Of a DNA stretch of 64,000 nt, positions 55,212-63,704 are shown one piece after another. Where the stretch lies: positions 295,229-359,228 of the forward strand of contig QFXE01000008.1 of NCBI GenBank assembly GCA_003349915.1, in the 5' to 3' direction. The notes below the pieces were generated by a model. The model saw only the letters and a program-made list of their open reading frames with translations. It was not told where the DNA came from and did no database searches. The DNA comes from an endosymbiont of Escarpia spicata (GTDB lineage Bacteria; Pseudomonadota; Gammaproteobacteria; Chromatiales; Chromatiaceae). The first letter of the stretch is position 1. Every line of letters begins with the position of its first letter. Both the position numbers and the translations under genes were made by a program.

Positions 55212-56272
55212 GGGTGCTGGTCATCAAAACCTCCTCTTTGGGAGACGTGGTCCACACACTGCCTGCGTTGACGGATGCGGCAGCCGCACTGCCGGATATC
55301 CGCTTCGATTGGGTGGTGGAGGAGGCCTTTGCCGAAATTCCTGCATGGCATCCGGCGGTGGACAAAGTGATACCCGTTGCCATGCGCCGCTGGCGTCGAT
55401 CGGTGGTGAAGACCTGGCGCAGCGGAGAGTGGCGAGCCTTCAAATCGGCAGTCAAGGCACGGCGTTACGATGCGGTGATCGATGCACAGGGTCTGTTGAA
55501 AAGCGCCTTCATTTCGGTAAAAACTCACGGCCCAAGGTTTGGCCTGGATCAGAGTTCGGCCCGGGAACCACTGGCGGCGCTGGCTTACTCCCATCCGCTT
55601 TATATCCCAAAGGGATTACATGCGATTACCCGGGTGCGCCAGCTGTTCGCCCATGCGCTGGGTTATCCCATGCCTGGGTCTGATCCGGATTACGGTATCG
55701 ACGGCGGGCGTTTTCAACAGCAGCTGACGGATGAACCCTATCTGCTGCTTCTGCATGGAACGACCTGGCAGAGCAAACACTATCCGGAGCAGGATTGGCG
55801 GGCGCTGATCCGACTTGCCGGTAACGCCGGGTTGAAGGTCTTTCTGCCTTGGGGGAGTGATGTGGAAAGGCTACGGGCAGAGCGGCTCTCTGAAGATATG
55901 GGCAATGCGGAAGTGCTGCCAAAACTCGATCTTGCAGGACTTGCAGGTGTGATTGCCGGTGCGCGTGGTGTAGCCGCAGTGGATACCGGTCTGGCGCATC
56001 TGACTGGTGCGCTTGGTGTGTCCGCTGTCATTCTCTACGGCCCCACCCGACCTTCACTCACGGGCGTAGTTGGAGAATCCCAGGTAAATCTTGAAGTCGA
56101 TTTCGATTGCGCCCCCTGTTTGAAACGGACATGTGTTTATGCTGAGGCGGCTGGGGGAGATCCGGTCTGTTTTGATTCGTTGGCGCCCGAGACGGTCTTT
56201 GCCCGTCTTGCGCAGTTGATGTCAGAGGATGCTCAGATGGAGACCAGCAGCAGGAGTCATCATGAAGATTAG
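55208..56272 (+). CDS. waaC: LPS heptosyltransferase I
   Basis: Adds the first heptose to Kdo of the LPS core; GT9 family. From ATG 55208 (inside the waaF stop) it has 354 residues. MRVLVIKTSSLGDVVHTLPAL is the WaaC start motif, then LLLHGTTWQSKHYPEQDWRAL and AAVDTGLAHLTGALGVSAVILYGPT. The C-terminal CAPCLKRTC motif is shared with WaaF. It overlaps the next gene by 11 bases. Confidence 0.95.
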   Translation: MRVLVIKTSSLGDVVHTLPALTDAAAALPDIRFDWVVEEAFAEIPAWHPAVDKVIPVAMRRWRRSVVKTWRSGEWRAFKSAVKARRYDAVIDAQGLLKSAFISVKTHGPRFGLDQSSAREPLAALAYSHPLYIPKGLHAITRVRQLFAHALGYPMPGSDPDYGIDGGRFQQQLTDEPYLLLLHGTTWQSKHYPEQDWRALIRLAGNAGLKVFLPWGSDVERLRAERLSEDMGNAEVLPKLDLAGLAGVIAGARGVAAVDTGLAHLTGALGVSAVILYGPTRPSLTGVVGESQVNLEVDFDCAPCLKRTCVYAEAAGGDPVCFDSLAPETVFARLAQLMSEDAQMETSSRSHHED

Positions 56273-57128
56273 CGGATTTACCTTTTTGCGCAACGGGGTC
56301 CTTTTGGGATATCCGTTCGAGGAGAGCATTCGTTCGGTATTGCCGATCTGCGATGAGTTTTTCATCGCCCTGGGTGAAAGCAGTGATGGTACCCGAGAGC
56401 GTATCGAAGCTATCGGCAGCGACAAAATCCGTATCATCGATACCCGTTGGAATGAGGCCATGCAGGACCGGGGTTATGTCTATGCGCAGCAGAAGATGAT
56501 CGCCCAGTTCAACTGCAGCGGCGACTGGGCCTTCTACCTGGAGGGTGACGAGGTGCTGCATGAGCAGGATCTGGAAACTATCCGCGCTACCATGGAGCGC
56601 CATTTGGACGATCCGGCGGTAGAGGCCCTGGTCTTTGATTATCACCACTTCTACGGCAGCCCCGACTGGGTGGCGATCAGTCCCGGTTGGTACCGCCGGG
56701 CTCCGCGCATCATCCGCAACACGATTCGCAACTACTCCCCGGACGGTCTCTTCTTCGTGGTTATGGATAAGAACAAGCAGGGGCGTTATCCAAAGGCGGC
56801 CTTGGCCGGTGCGCCGATCTATCATTACGGTCATGTACGCAGTGCGGCGCGCATGCGGGAGAAGATCCAGCAGGTGAGCCGCTATTGGGGTCATGAGCCG
56901 CCGAAGTTCGAAACCTATGCCATTGACCCTCAGGCGGTCAGACCTTTTGAGGGCAGCCATCCTGCGGTGGTTCAACCCTGGTTGGCTGCGGAGGCGGAGA
57001 AGCACTTTGCCCCCGACCCCAGCCACCAACCCACGCGCAAGGAGCGCAAACACCGTCTGGCGATGAAACTGGAAGACTGGTTCAATATGGAGCTGAGTAA
57101 GAAACACTACCGCTTGGTCAGGAAATAA
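56262..57128 (+). CDS. Glycosyltransferase, GT2-like
   Basis: A 288-residue protein from ATG 56262 (AGGAG seven bases before). It shows a GT2-type core with ISGFTFLRNGVLLGYPFEES, an aspartate-rich donor site (FYLEGDEVLHEQD) and a KISG start. The donor loop is E-G-D-E rather than the more usual D-x-D. It is part of a glycosyltransferase run (54180-59990) and probably adds a core or outer-core sugar; the sugar is unknown. Confidence 0.88.
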   Translation: MKISGFTFLRNGVLLGYPFEESIRSVLPICDEFFIALGESSDGTRERIEAIGSDKIRIIDTRWNEAMQDRGYVYAQQKMIAQFNCSGDWAFYLEGDEVLHEQDLETIRATMERHLDDPAVEALVFDYHHFYGSPDWVAISPGWYRRAPRIIRNTIRNYSPDGLFFVVMDKNKQGRYPKAALAGAPIYHYGHVRSAARMREKIQQVSRYWGHEPPKFETYAIDPQAVRPFEGSHPAVVQPWLAAEAEKHFAPDPSHQPTRKERKHRLAMKLEDWFNMELSKKHYRLVRK

Positions 57129-57225
57129 AACTCGATATGACGGCAAAAATGATGCTGCTGTTTCTCCTCTTCCGGATGTCGACGGGAAGCCTGTTTGCAG
57201 GAATTGTCCAATCTGAAAAGCGAAT

Positions 57226-58017
57226 ATGGATGTGAGCAAATTGAGTGTGGTCATCATCGTGCGCGACGAGGCGGCTAGAATCCGGCCTTGCCTGGAGTCG
57301 GTGGGCTGGGCGGACGAGATCGTTGTGCTCGACTCCGGCAGTAATGATGGGACTCCTGAGATCTGCCGAGAGTATACCGACAGGGTATATGTCGATAGCG
57401 ACTGGCAGGGTTTCGGTGTGCAGAAAAATCGCGTCCTGGCTTATGCCAGCAGCGACTGGGTGCTCTCTCTGGATGCCGATGAACGGGTCAGCGAATCGTT
57501 GCGTGCCGAGATTGAAACGGTGATCCTTGGTGAAGGCGGAGAGAGTGTCTATGAGATGCCCCGGCTCTCCTCCTACTGTGGTCGGGAGATGCGACACAGC
57601 GGCTGGTGGCCCGACCATGTGGCGCGACTGTTTCGCCGTGGCAGCGCGGAGTTCAGCAATGACCTGGTGCACGAACGCCTGCTGTTCAGGGGGACGGCCG
57701 GGCGCTTGCGTTTTCCCCTGCAACATCAGAGTTTCGACTCGCTGGAGCAGGTGCTGGACAAGGTCAACCGTTACTCCACTGCGGGGGCGGAGAGACTGCT
57801 GGCACAAGGCAGGAAAGGGAGCGTTGGCCGGGCTGTGTTGCGAGGCTGTTGGGCCTTCCTCCGTACCTGGCTTTTCAAAGCCGGTTTTCTCGACGGGCGG
57901 GAGGGTTTTCTGCTCGCGGTCTCCAATGCGGAGGGGGTTTACTACAAATACGTGAAGCTGCACTACCTTCAACAGCGCCAAGCCGATGAGTCGCACGGCA
58001 CTCCGGATGGTGAGTGA
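57226..58017 (+). CDS. GT2 glycosyltransferase, WaaE/KdtX-like
   Basis: A 263-residue GT2 enzyme with SVVIIVRDEAARIRPCLES, VVLDSGSNDGTPEICR, a D-x-D donor site (LSLDADERVSESL) and the WaaE-type WWPDHVARLFRR and VHERLLF. WaaE/KdtX is a beta-glucosyltransferase of the LPS inner core. The likeness is to that family in general; the exact sugar is not provable from sequence. The last 30 residues overlap the next frame. Confidence 0.88.
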   Translation: MDVSKLSVVIIVRDEAARIRPCLESVGWADEIVVLDSGSNDGTPEICREYTDRVYVDSDWQGFGVQKNRVLAYASSDWVLSLDADERVSESLRAEIETVILGEGGESVYEMPRLSSYCGREMRHSGWWPDHVARLFRRGSAEFSNDLVHERLLFRGTAGRLRFPLQHQSFDSLEQVLDKVNRYSTAGAERLLAQGRKGSVGRAVLRGCWAFLRTWLFKAGFLDGREGFLLAVSNAEGVYYKYVKLHYLQQRQADESHGTPDGE

Positions 58018-58024
58018 ATCCTCC

Positions 58025-58867
58025 ATGATGCCAGCGGTGAGCGTCATAGTCGTCACCTACCAGTGGCCGAAGGCGCTGGAGCGGGTGCTTGCTTCCCTGG
58101 CGCGTCAGGAGGTCCCGCCCCTGGAGGTGATCGTGGCCGACGACGGTTCGGGGCCGGAGACGGCAGATGTAGTGCGCAGCTGGCAGAGCCTGGCGCCGTT
58201 CCCTGTACACCATGTGTGGCAGGCCGATAACGGCTTTCGTGCGGCTGGCGCACGAAACCGGGCGGCGGCGCGGGCAAGCGGAAACTATTTTCTGTTCCTG
58301 GACGGGGATTGTCTGGCCTTTCCTGACTTCATCGCGCGCCACAGGATGTTGGCGGAATCGGGCTGGTTCCTGGCGGGCAACCGTGTGTTGATGAATAAGG
58401 CATTGAGTACCCGAGTGCTTGATGGGAAAGCCGAACCTGCTGGCTGGAAGCTGTCCCACTGGCTGAGTGCCCGATTCCGGGGTGAGGTCAACCGGCTTCT
58501 CCCCCTGCTGCGCGTAGGGGATGCGAACTGGCGCAAACGCCGTGCAGGGAAATGGCAGGGAGCCCGCTCCTGTAATCTGGGGATCTGGAAGGATGATTTT
58601 TTGCGGGTCAACGGATTCGATGAGAGCTACCAGGGTTGGGGGCATGAGGACGCGGATCTGGTGGTGCGCCTGATGGCCGGAGGCTGTATGCGCAAGGACG
58701 GTCACTATGCTGTGCCTGTATTGCACCTGTGGCACAGGGAACACTCCAGAGACCTGGAGCCAGAAAATGTGAAACGGCTTGAAGACGCCTTGGCCGGGCG
58801 TCGTAATCCGGTGGCGGAACGAGGTGTCAGGCAGTATCTGGATGAGGGGAAGCAAATAGATGGTTGA
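58025..58867 (+). CDS. GT2 glycosyltransferase with galactosyltransferase-type C-terminus
   Basis: About 280 residues from ATG 58025; in-frame starts at 57986 and 58007 would overlap the preceding gene and are possible. N-terminal SVIVVTYQWPKALERVLASL and VADDGSGPETADVV are GT2 core; FLDGDCLAFPDFI is the D-x-D site. The C-terminal half has the glyco_tranf_2C pattern GARSCNLGIWKDDFLRVNGFDE and GWGHEDADLVVRL. Overlaps the following gene by eight bases. Confidence 0.88.
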   Translation: MMPAVSVIVVTYQWPKALERVLASLARQEVPPLEVIVADDGSGPETADVVRSWQSLAPFPVHHVWQADNGFRAAGARNRAAARASGNYFLFLDGDCLAFPDFIARHRMLAESGWFLAGNRVLMNKALSTRVLDGKAEPAGWKLSHWLSARFRGEVNRLLPLLRVGDANWRKRRAGKWQGARSCNLGIWKDDFLRVNGFDESYQGWGHEDADLVVRLMAGGCMRKDGHYAVPVLHLWHREHSRDLEPENVKRLEDALAGRRNPVAERGVRQYLDEGKQIDG

Positions 58868-59990
58868 ACTGCCGTACTGCCAGTCGTTGGCCGCCGCCAA
58901 GCGCAGGGTACCCCGTCGGGTGCTGCTTATAGCCACCCGCCAGATCGGTGACGTACTGCTCGCCACACCTCTGCTGCGTAGCCTGCGTCGAGCCTGGCCT
59001 GAGGCCACTATCGATGTGTTGGTCTATGCCCGCAAGGGGAACATGCTGGAAGGCAATCTGGATCTCGACGAGATGATCGAGATTGAGGAGCACCCGGATC
59101 GGAAGCAGTATTGGCAACTGATGCGGCGTATCTTCCGGCGCTACGATCTCGCCGTCTCCACCCTGGCCGGTGACCGCCCCAATATCTACGGGCTGTTGGC
59201 GGCACCGCAACGGGTCGGCCTGGTACCGGATCTGCGGTCACAAAACCTCTGGAAACGCTGGACCAATCAGGGTTGGGTTTTGCTCGACAACGTCTACACG
59301 CATACGGTGGAACAGAACCTGATGCTGGCTCGGGTGCTCGGTATCGAACCGCTGAGGAAAGTGGTGCCGCCAAGGGCGGCTGACGAATCCCGGCTCGGTG
59401 AAGTCCTGGGGTTTAATCCGACTCTCCACCCTTTTGCCGTTATCCACCCCTTTCCCATGTGGCACTACAAACGTTGGACAAAGGCAGGCTGGGAGAGCGT
59501 GGTGGAAGCGCTCGCACAACACGATCTGCGCGTCGTCATTACCGGAGGACCGGAGGCGGAGGAACGGGCATTCTGTAGGGAGCTGGCTGCAGGCTATCCT
59601 GATGAGGTGATGGATGTTTCGGCTCACTTCGGTTTCGGTGAGCTCTCCATGTTGCTCTCCCGCGCCCGTTGCTTTATCGGTCCGGATACCGCCATGACAC
59701 ACCTGGCCGCTGCCAATGGTATCCCCACCCTGGCCCTCTATGGCCCGAGTAATCCGGTGAAGTGGGGACCCTGGCCCAAGGATTATGATTCGGAGAAACC
59801 GCCTTTCTCCATGGTCTCAAGTGAATACCAGCGGCAGGGCAACGTCCTATTGCTGCAGCCGCACTATGAACAGGATTGCGTGCCCTGTCGCGAAGAGGGG
59901 TGCGACCGGCACAAGGCGAGTTTTAGCGCCTGCCTTCAAGAGATGTCGGCGGCACGGGTGATTGATGCATTGGACCAGTTGTTGGCATGA
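58860..59990 (+). CDS. GT9 heptosyltransferase, WaaQ-like
   Basis: A 376-residue GT9 protein. VLLIATRQIGDVLLATPLLRSL is the acceptor-side motif, AVIHPFPMWHYKRWTKAGWESV the donor site, and GPDTAMTHLAAANGIPTLALYGPSNPVKWGPW the C-terminal signature. Unlike waaF and waaC, it resembles heptosyltransferase III (WaaQ). The C-terminal CVPCREEGCDRH cysteine cluster parallels those of waaF/waaC. Last gene of the LPS-core run. Confidence 0.87.
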   Translation: MVELPYCQSLAAAKRRVPRRVLLIATRQIGDVLLATPLLRSLRRAWPEATIDVLVYARKGNMLEGNLDLDEMIEIEEHPDRKQYWQLMRRIFRRYDLAVSTLAGDRPNIYGLLAAPQRVGLVPDLRSQNLWKRWTNQGWVLLDNVYTHTVEQNLMLARVLGIEPLRKVVPPRAADESRLGEVLGFNPTLHPFAVIHPFPMWHYKRWTKAGWESVVEALAQHDLRVVITGGPEAEERAFCRELAAGYPDEVMDVSAHFGFGELSMLLSRARCFIGPDTAMTHLAAANGIPTLALYGPSNPVKWGPWPKDYDSEKPPFSMVSSEYQRQGNVLLLQPHYEQDCVPCREEGCDRHKASFSACLQEMSAARVIDALDQLLA

Positions 59991-60037
59991 TCAGACGGCT
60001 GAGCCTTGGAATGTTTGGTAATGGATGCTCTCTCTTT

Positions 60038-60135
60038 CCGGGTGACGTGGCCGATTGAGAACGTAGGGTGCGCCGTGCGCACCACGATTGCTGAATAGTT
60101 ACGTTTTTTCTTGCCGGGTGACGTGACCGATAGAG
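60038..60135. repeat. 22-base direct repeats flanking a family A unit
   Basis: CCGGGTGACGTGGCCGAT at 60038-60059 and CCGGGTGACGTGACCGAT at 60114-60135 (20 of 22 positions equal), 76 bases apart. A family A unit lies between them at 60063-60083. The geometry could reflect insertion or a local duplication; no gene is here. Confidence 0.75.
60063..60083. repeat. Family A unit, single copy
   Basis: GTAGGGTGCGCCGTGCGCAC at 60063-60082, identical in its first 20 bases to 68-87; lies between the two direct repeats. Confidence 0.8.
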
Positions 60136-60146
60136 GATTTTAGTGC

Positions 60147-60716
60147 ATGCGGATAGTTTTGTTGAGGCACGGCAAACCCGACGTTCCCGAGTTGGGTCGC
60201 TTGAGGGCGAGTGAACTCCGTCATTGGATCAAATTATACAATTCTGCCGGTTTGAAAAGGTCACAAAGGCCATCCGATAAAGCTGTTGAAATAGCCGTTG
60301 GCTGCAATGCTGTTGTCTGCAGCGACCTGCCGCGTTCCATTGAGTCAGCAGAAATGTTGGGGGTCGAAGTGGTGGATTTTGAAGCATCGATATTCAGAGA
60401 GATGGAACTGCCCTCTGCCAATTGGCCAAGCCCAAAGCTGCCTCTTAATGTATGGGCTGTATTGTTTCGAGTGTTATGGTTTTTGGGATACTCATCTAAT
60501 GGTGAATCACTCCGGGAGGCCCGGTTGAGGGCGTTGTCCGGTGCAAGTAGACTTGAAGTGATTGCAGAAAAGCATGGGTCTGTGATCCTAATTGGTCATG
60601 GTTTTTTAAATCGCTCTATTGCAAAAGCACTATTAAAAAGTGGCTGGGCCGGCCCACTTGATCCTGGTAAAAACCATTGGGGATTTGGCGTTTATGAGCG
60701 CTCGACAGCACGATGA
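60147..60716 (+). CDS. Histidine phosphatase family protein
   Basis: A 189-residue phosphoglycerate-mutase-fold protein with the RHG motif LLRHGKPD at 6-13. The second Arg is in CSDLPRSIESAEML, an acidic FREMELP and the second His in LIGHGFLNRS. The substrate is unknown. It differs clearly from the RHY-type protein at 44972 and sits alone beside transferred-looking DNA. Confidence 0.85.
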   Translation: MRIVLLRHGKPDVPELGRLRASELRHWIKLYNSAGLKRSQRPSDKAVEIAVGCNAVVCSDLPRSIESAEMLGVEVVDFEASIFREMELPSANWPSPKLPLNVWAVLFRVLWFLGYSSNGESLREARLRALSGASRLEVIAEKHGSVILIGHGFLNRSIAKALLKSGWAGPLDPGKNHWGFGVYERSTAR

Positions 60717-60951
60717 CAAAAGATTGAGTGCCCTCAAAGGTTTGGAGAAAAGCCAGAACAATGTCTGACTGAAATCGGCATCCATACAAAAGCGTATCTG
60801 GAAAAAAGGAGCCGTTAGTGCGTTTCTCAAAATGAGGAGTGAACGCAACATTCGTCGACTGACGAAGCCTTCCTATGGGATCTCAATGCATTGTCTATAC
60901 TGCGAATTTCGCCTCGTTTGCGCTTGGGTTGCCATATATTACTTATGGTGA

Positions 60952-61104
60952 CCAAATATTAAGGATGAGGGAGATAGCTTCTTGATTGAACTTGCTCTTG
61001 CAGGCAATGCAGATTGTGTTATTACTGATAATATCAGTGACATAAATAATGCGGAGCTACAATCTCCTGAATTGCGCATTATCACACCAGAACAAATATT
61101 GTGA
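60952..61104 (+). pseudogene. PIN-domain toxin remnant (C-terminal third)
   Basis: The open frame 60952-61104 reads KDEGDSFLIELALAGNADCV, then ITDNISDINNAEL and RIITPEQIL, the C-terminal part of COG1569-type PIN toxins. A stop precedes it and no start or N-terminus is found. It ends 11 bases before an intact antitoxin-like gene, so this is a decayed toxin next to its surviving partner. Confidence 0.75.
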
Positions 61105-61114
61105 GGTGAATGAT

Positions 61115-61339
61115 ATGGCTACATTGACCATCCGAATACCTGATGACAAACACAGACGTTTAAAGGCTTTAGCAAAACACCGGCATGTGAGCGTAAATAG
61201 GTTAATAGATGAACTTTCAACACAGGCGCTTGCTGAATTTGATGGTGAAGTCTGTTTCCGTGCTCTTTCAATGAATGGTGATCCTGCTAGAGAATTGGAA
61301 TTATTGGACAAGATCGACGCTCATTTTTCTGAAGGCTAA
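61115..61339 (+). CDS. Ribbon-helix-helix antitoxin-like protein
   Basis: A 74-residue protein from ATG 61115 (GAGGTGA before it). It starts MATLTIRIPDDKHRRLKALA, a ribbon-helix-helix DNA-binding pattern, followed by HVSVNRLIDELSTQALAEF. The partner toxin just upstream is truncated, so this gene is an orphan antitoxin or a relic. Confidence 0.82.
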   Translation: MATLTIRIPDDKHRRLKALAKHRHVSVNRLIDELSTQALAEFDGEVCFRALSMNGDPARELELLDKIDAHFSEG

Positions 61340-61404
61340 CGTTTTGGGAAGGGGTGTGAAGCGAAGCGTACCAGTGAGCGATAGCGAACGAACTTGGCCC
61401 TGTT

Positions 61405-61752
61405 TTAGCCGAAAAAGCACGCATTACTATCAGTCTCAACTACATCTAAAAATTCTTCTATGGTTTTAGCTTCTGGGTATGGTTGGTAGCTATGCCATTT
61501 TAAATCAGCCCTTTGCCAGTATATTTTCCAGATGCCTTGGGTTTTTACATATGTTGCCTTTGCTACAGGACTTTCCATTATTTCTTTTGGATTATCCCGG
61601 CGAGGTCGGGTCTCAAATATCTCAACACTTTGACCTTTTAGCCTATAGCTAAGATCGAGTTCCTTTCTAATGTGAGCAGGCGGCCTGTTCTTTGCAATAA
61701 ATGCTTTTACAGCCTTCTCATATTTCTTATTTTCGAACTCACTTAATGCCAT
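61405..61752 (-). CDS. DUF3024 family protein
   Basis: A 115-residue soluble protein with the DUF3024 pattern: YRLKGQSVEIFETRPRRDNP, PVAKATYVKTQGIWKIYWQRADLKWHSYQPYP. The function of the family is unknown; members often travel with mobile DNA or toxin-antitoxin genes, as in this region. AT-richer than the LPS genes. Confidence 0.82.
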   Translation of the reverse strand: MALSEFENKKYEKAVKAFIAKNRPPAHIRKELDLSYRLKGQSVEIFETRPRRDNPKEIMESPVAKATYVKTQGIWKIYWQRADLKWHSYQPYPEAKTIEEFLDVVETDSNACFFG

Positions 61753-61824
61753 GATTTACACCGCGATACATTTGCTATTACACACGCTTTTGACTGTCCG
61801 AGTGAATTTTCTTTGTTATGTGTA

Positions 61825-62202
61825 TCATGGTTTGAATGCTTTGAGTTGCAACTCTTTCACAACCTTGAAATGTTGTACATTACTAGAAACAAGTATCATA
61901 TTATTTTCAATTGCTGTGGCTGCAATAATAGCATCACCGGCTCTCATGTTTGATGAAAGAGCATGCTCTTCTACATATATAAGTGCCCGGTGACCTATGT
62001 TTTCGGTAAACGGTAAAATTGAAAATGTAAACTCGTTTATAAAGTCCTTTACATATTTGTGATGGGCCTTATTCTTTGCCCCTTGAAGTAATTCCATGTA
62101 ACTCTGAATTGAAAGGTGCCTTTCTTTGTCTTTTTCAATGAGCTTGGCTGCCTTTTCATTTCCTCTCTGAACCCATATCAAGATATCCGTATCATAGATC
62201 AT
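61825..62202 (-). CDS. PIN-domain toxin, VapC-like
   Basis: A 125-residue PIN ribonuclease: Asp4/Asp6 in MIYDTDILIW, Glu in SYMELLQGAKN, Asp in MRAGDAIIAATAI and a C-terminal ILVSSNVQHFKVV. It overlaps the antitoxin gene by 11 bases, an intact toxin-antitoxin pair. Target RNA unknown. Confidence 0.9.
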   Translation of the reverse strand: MIYDTDILIWVQRGNEKAAKLIEKDKERHLSIQSYMELLQGAKNKAHHKYVKDFINEFTFSILPFTENIGHRALIYVEEHALSSNMRAGDAIIAATAIENNMILVSSNVQHFKVVKELQLKAFKP

Positions 62203-62428
62203 GCCGAGGCTTCCGCAGGTTTTCTAATTCTTCTAAAACAGTTTCTTCAGAATCCTGGTACATGCCAAAAAATGGGTGATCTTTAATTTTTAATTCTGAT
62301 TTTTCTCTGGCAGGCTTGATTACACCTTTAATTTTACCGTGATATAGAACGGTAACACTTTCATTTCTATCAAGGGCCTTCAAAATATCATTTGTTTTAT
62401 ACCTTAGATCTACTATAGATGCCTTCAT
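62192..62428 (-). CDS. Antitoxin of the PIN toxin pair, Phd/YefM-like
   Basis: A 78-residue protein with an N-terminal Phd/YefM-like fold (DLRYKTNDILKALDRNESVTVLYHGKIKGVI), and an acidic C-terminal tail (QDSEETVLEELENL) expected to wrap the toxin. First gene of the pair; likely autorepressor of the operon. Confidence 0.85.
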   Translation of the reverse strand: MKASIVDLRYKTNDILKALDRNESVTVLYHGKIKGVIKPAREKSELKIKDHPFFGMYQDSEETVLEELENLRKPRHDL

Positions 62429-62662
62429 AAAAGCCTCGACGGAATTTACTAATATGTCTATTAATTGTAGACATTATTCTTGTTAGATCAAGGGGTGAGG
62501 ATTTTCCTGTCAATTTAAGATGTTGCAAAGATAGCGGGGGCTTCTGACACATAACGATTAGCTAAGTGGCCGCCGCACGAACCAAAAAAAACCGCTGGCG
62601 GCCCATTTATGCGATTAACTCGGAGCGGCACCAAACTTTCGCGGACCACTTGAGTGTATTGT

Positions 62663-62880
62663 GTGTGCCCGGCATGGGCATGATTTTATGGGGTGCAAGT
62701 CCCTGTACATATTCCGGGAAGGAGTCTTTTTTGACGACTTTAAAAAGTACTAGCCGAAGGCAAGGGCAGAGGGGCGACCCGATGTCTGAAAGAAGCCGGA
62801 GTGCAAACCTGCGAGCTGACGAACAGAAATCGCACATAAGGCCGAACCTCTGGGCGAGGGAGCACAACATTCCAAAGCCC
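62663..62880 (+). mobile_element. Group II intron 5' fragment (chloroplast-like class)
   Basis: The stretch begins GTGTGCCCGGCATGGGC at 62663, like the 5' end of chloroplast-like class introns, then has GGTGCAAGTCCC, AGCCGAAGGCAAGGGC, GTCTGAAAGAAGCCGG and GACGAACAGAAATCGCACAT. This is domain I sequence order as I recall it. No reverse-transcriptase ORF and no domain V/VI are seen. The right end is approximate; an IS630-type fragment follows at 62921. Confidence 0.6.
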
Positions 62881-62920
62881 ATCCGGAGAATATTGGGGAT
62901 GGTAAATGCGGCGGCGTGCA

Positions 62921-63082
62921 CTGTACCGCGGAGTATTTACGAGTGTTCCAGAGTTAAAGGCTGAATTGGAACGGTTCATCAAGGTTCACAACCAAATGAG
63001 TGCAAAACCCTTTAAGTGGAGTAAGCCGGCTAGCCAAATTTTAGCCGCTGTTGGACGTGCAAAGAAAGCATTACAGAATTAA
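62921..63082 (+). pseudogene. IS630-family transposase C-terminal fragment
   Basis: An open frame reading LYRGVFTSVPELKAELERF, IKVHNQMSAKPFKWSKPASQ and ILAAVGRAKKALQN, then stop at 63080-63082. It matches the C-terminal tail of IS630-family transposases (the HNxxPKPFxW pattern). The catalytic DDE region is absent. Confidence 0.75.
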
Positions 63083-63121
63083 CCGCATAGCCCACTAGGC
63101 ATCTATTCGTTCCGTAATCGT

Positions 63122-63562
63122 TTAGGTTTTATTTTTCCGATTCGCCCATGGATCGATACTCTTTCCCGAGTGCTGCCCTACCCACGGCTTTCGTGCAGCT
63201 GACTTATTTGCACGCTTTTCGCGTAACCGCTCAGCATCTTCAAAACTCAGCTCCTTAGGATTGCCCGGCGTTTGGTCTTCTGGAATAATCCGCTCTCTTG
63301 GAGGTAATAAAAACTGTTCAGAAGATGCCCTAGGTAAGTTTTTAAACTCATACAAATAGAAGGCTTCAACTTTTTCACGCGCCCAATCCGTTTTTTTTAG
63401 AAATTTCACACTGGAATCAATGCTTGGGTTGGTCTTAAAGCAATTGATATTTAAATAGGCAAAGAGTATCTCAAAACCATACTGATCAATAATTTCAATT
63501 AACAAGCTTTTCAAACCAACACCGTGTAGGGGGTTGTTCTTGTAATTTATGTCGTTGCTCAT
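63122..63562 (-). CDS. VF530/DUF2132-like small DNA-binding protein with C-terminal extension
   Basis: A 146-residue protein. Residues 7-72 follow the VF530 pattern: [41 protein letters not shown] and [17 protein letters not shown]530 of Vibrio fischeri is a small DNA-binding fold. The basic 75-residue tail ([12 protein letters not shown]) is extra compared with the usual 70-residue members and contains a [14 protein letters not shown] piece. Confidence 0.82.
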   Translation of the reverse strand: MSNDINYKNNPLHGVGLKSLLIEIIDQYGFEILFAYLNINCFKTNPSIDSSVKFLKKTDWAREKVEAFYLYEFKNLPRASSEQFLLPPRERIIPEDQTPGNPKELSFEDAERLREKRANKSAARKPWVGQHSGKSIDPWANRKNKT

Positions 63563-63704
63563 ATTAATGTCAGCTCAAAGGGGGTAAATGGCGATATTAT
63601 ACCCGTAACAGCATAGATAAAATGTAGTACCGCAATTTTCTGATATGGCGCGAATATTATTGAATGGTCTCAATTTGGCTACCAAACAAACTGTCCGCTG
63701 GAGC

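Noticed and set aside
57875..59008. 377-residue minus-strand frame in the glycosyltransferase run
   Set aside because: Lies antisense to two glycosyltransferase genes with conserved motifs.
62541..62640. Possible integron attC site (CATAACGATTAGCTAAG with GGCCGCC/GGCGGCC stem)
   Set aside because: The spacing and the GTTRRRY end do not fit clearly, and no integrase or second attC-like site was found, although toxin-antitoxin neighbours would suit a cassette array.
62566..62964. 132-residue plus-strand frame over the intron/IS630 junction
   Set aside because: Its peptide has no family features and overlaps structured intron-like sequence; the transposase tail is in a different frame.
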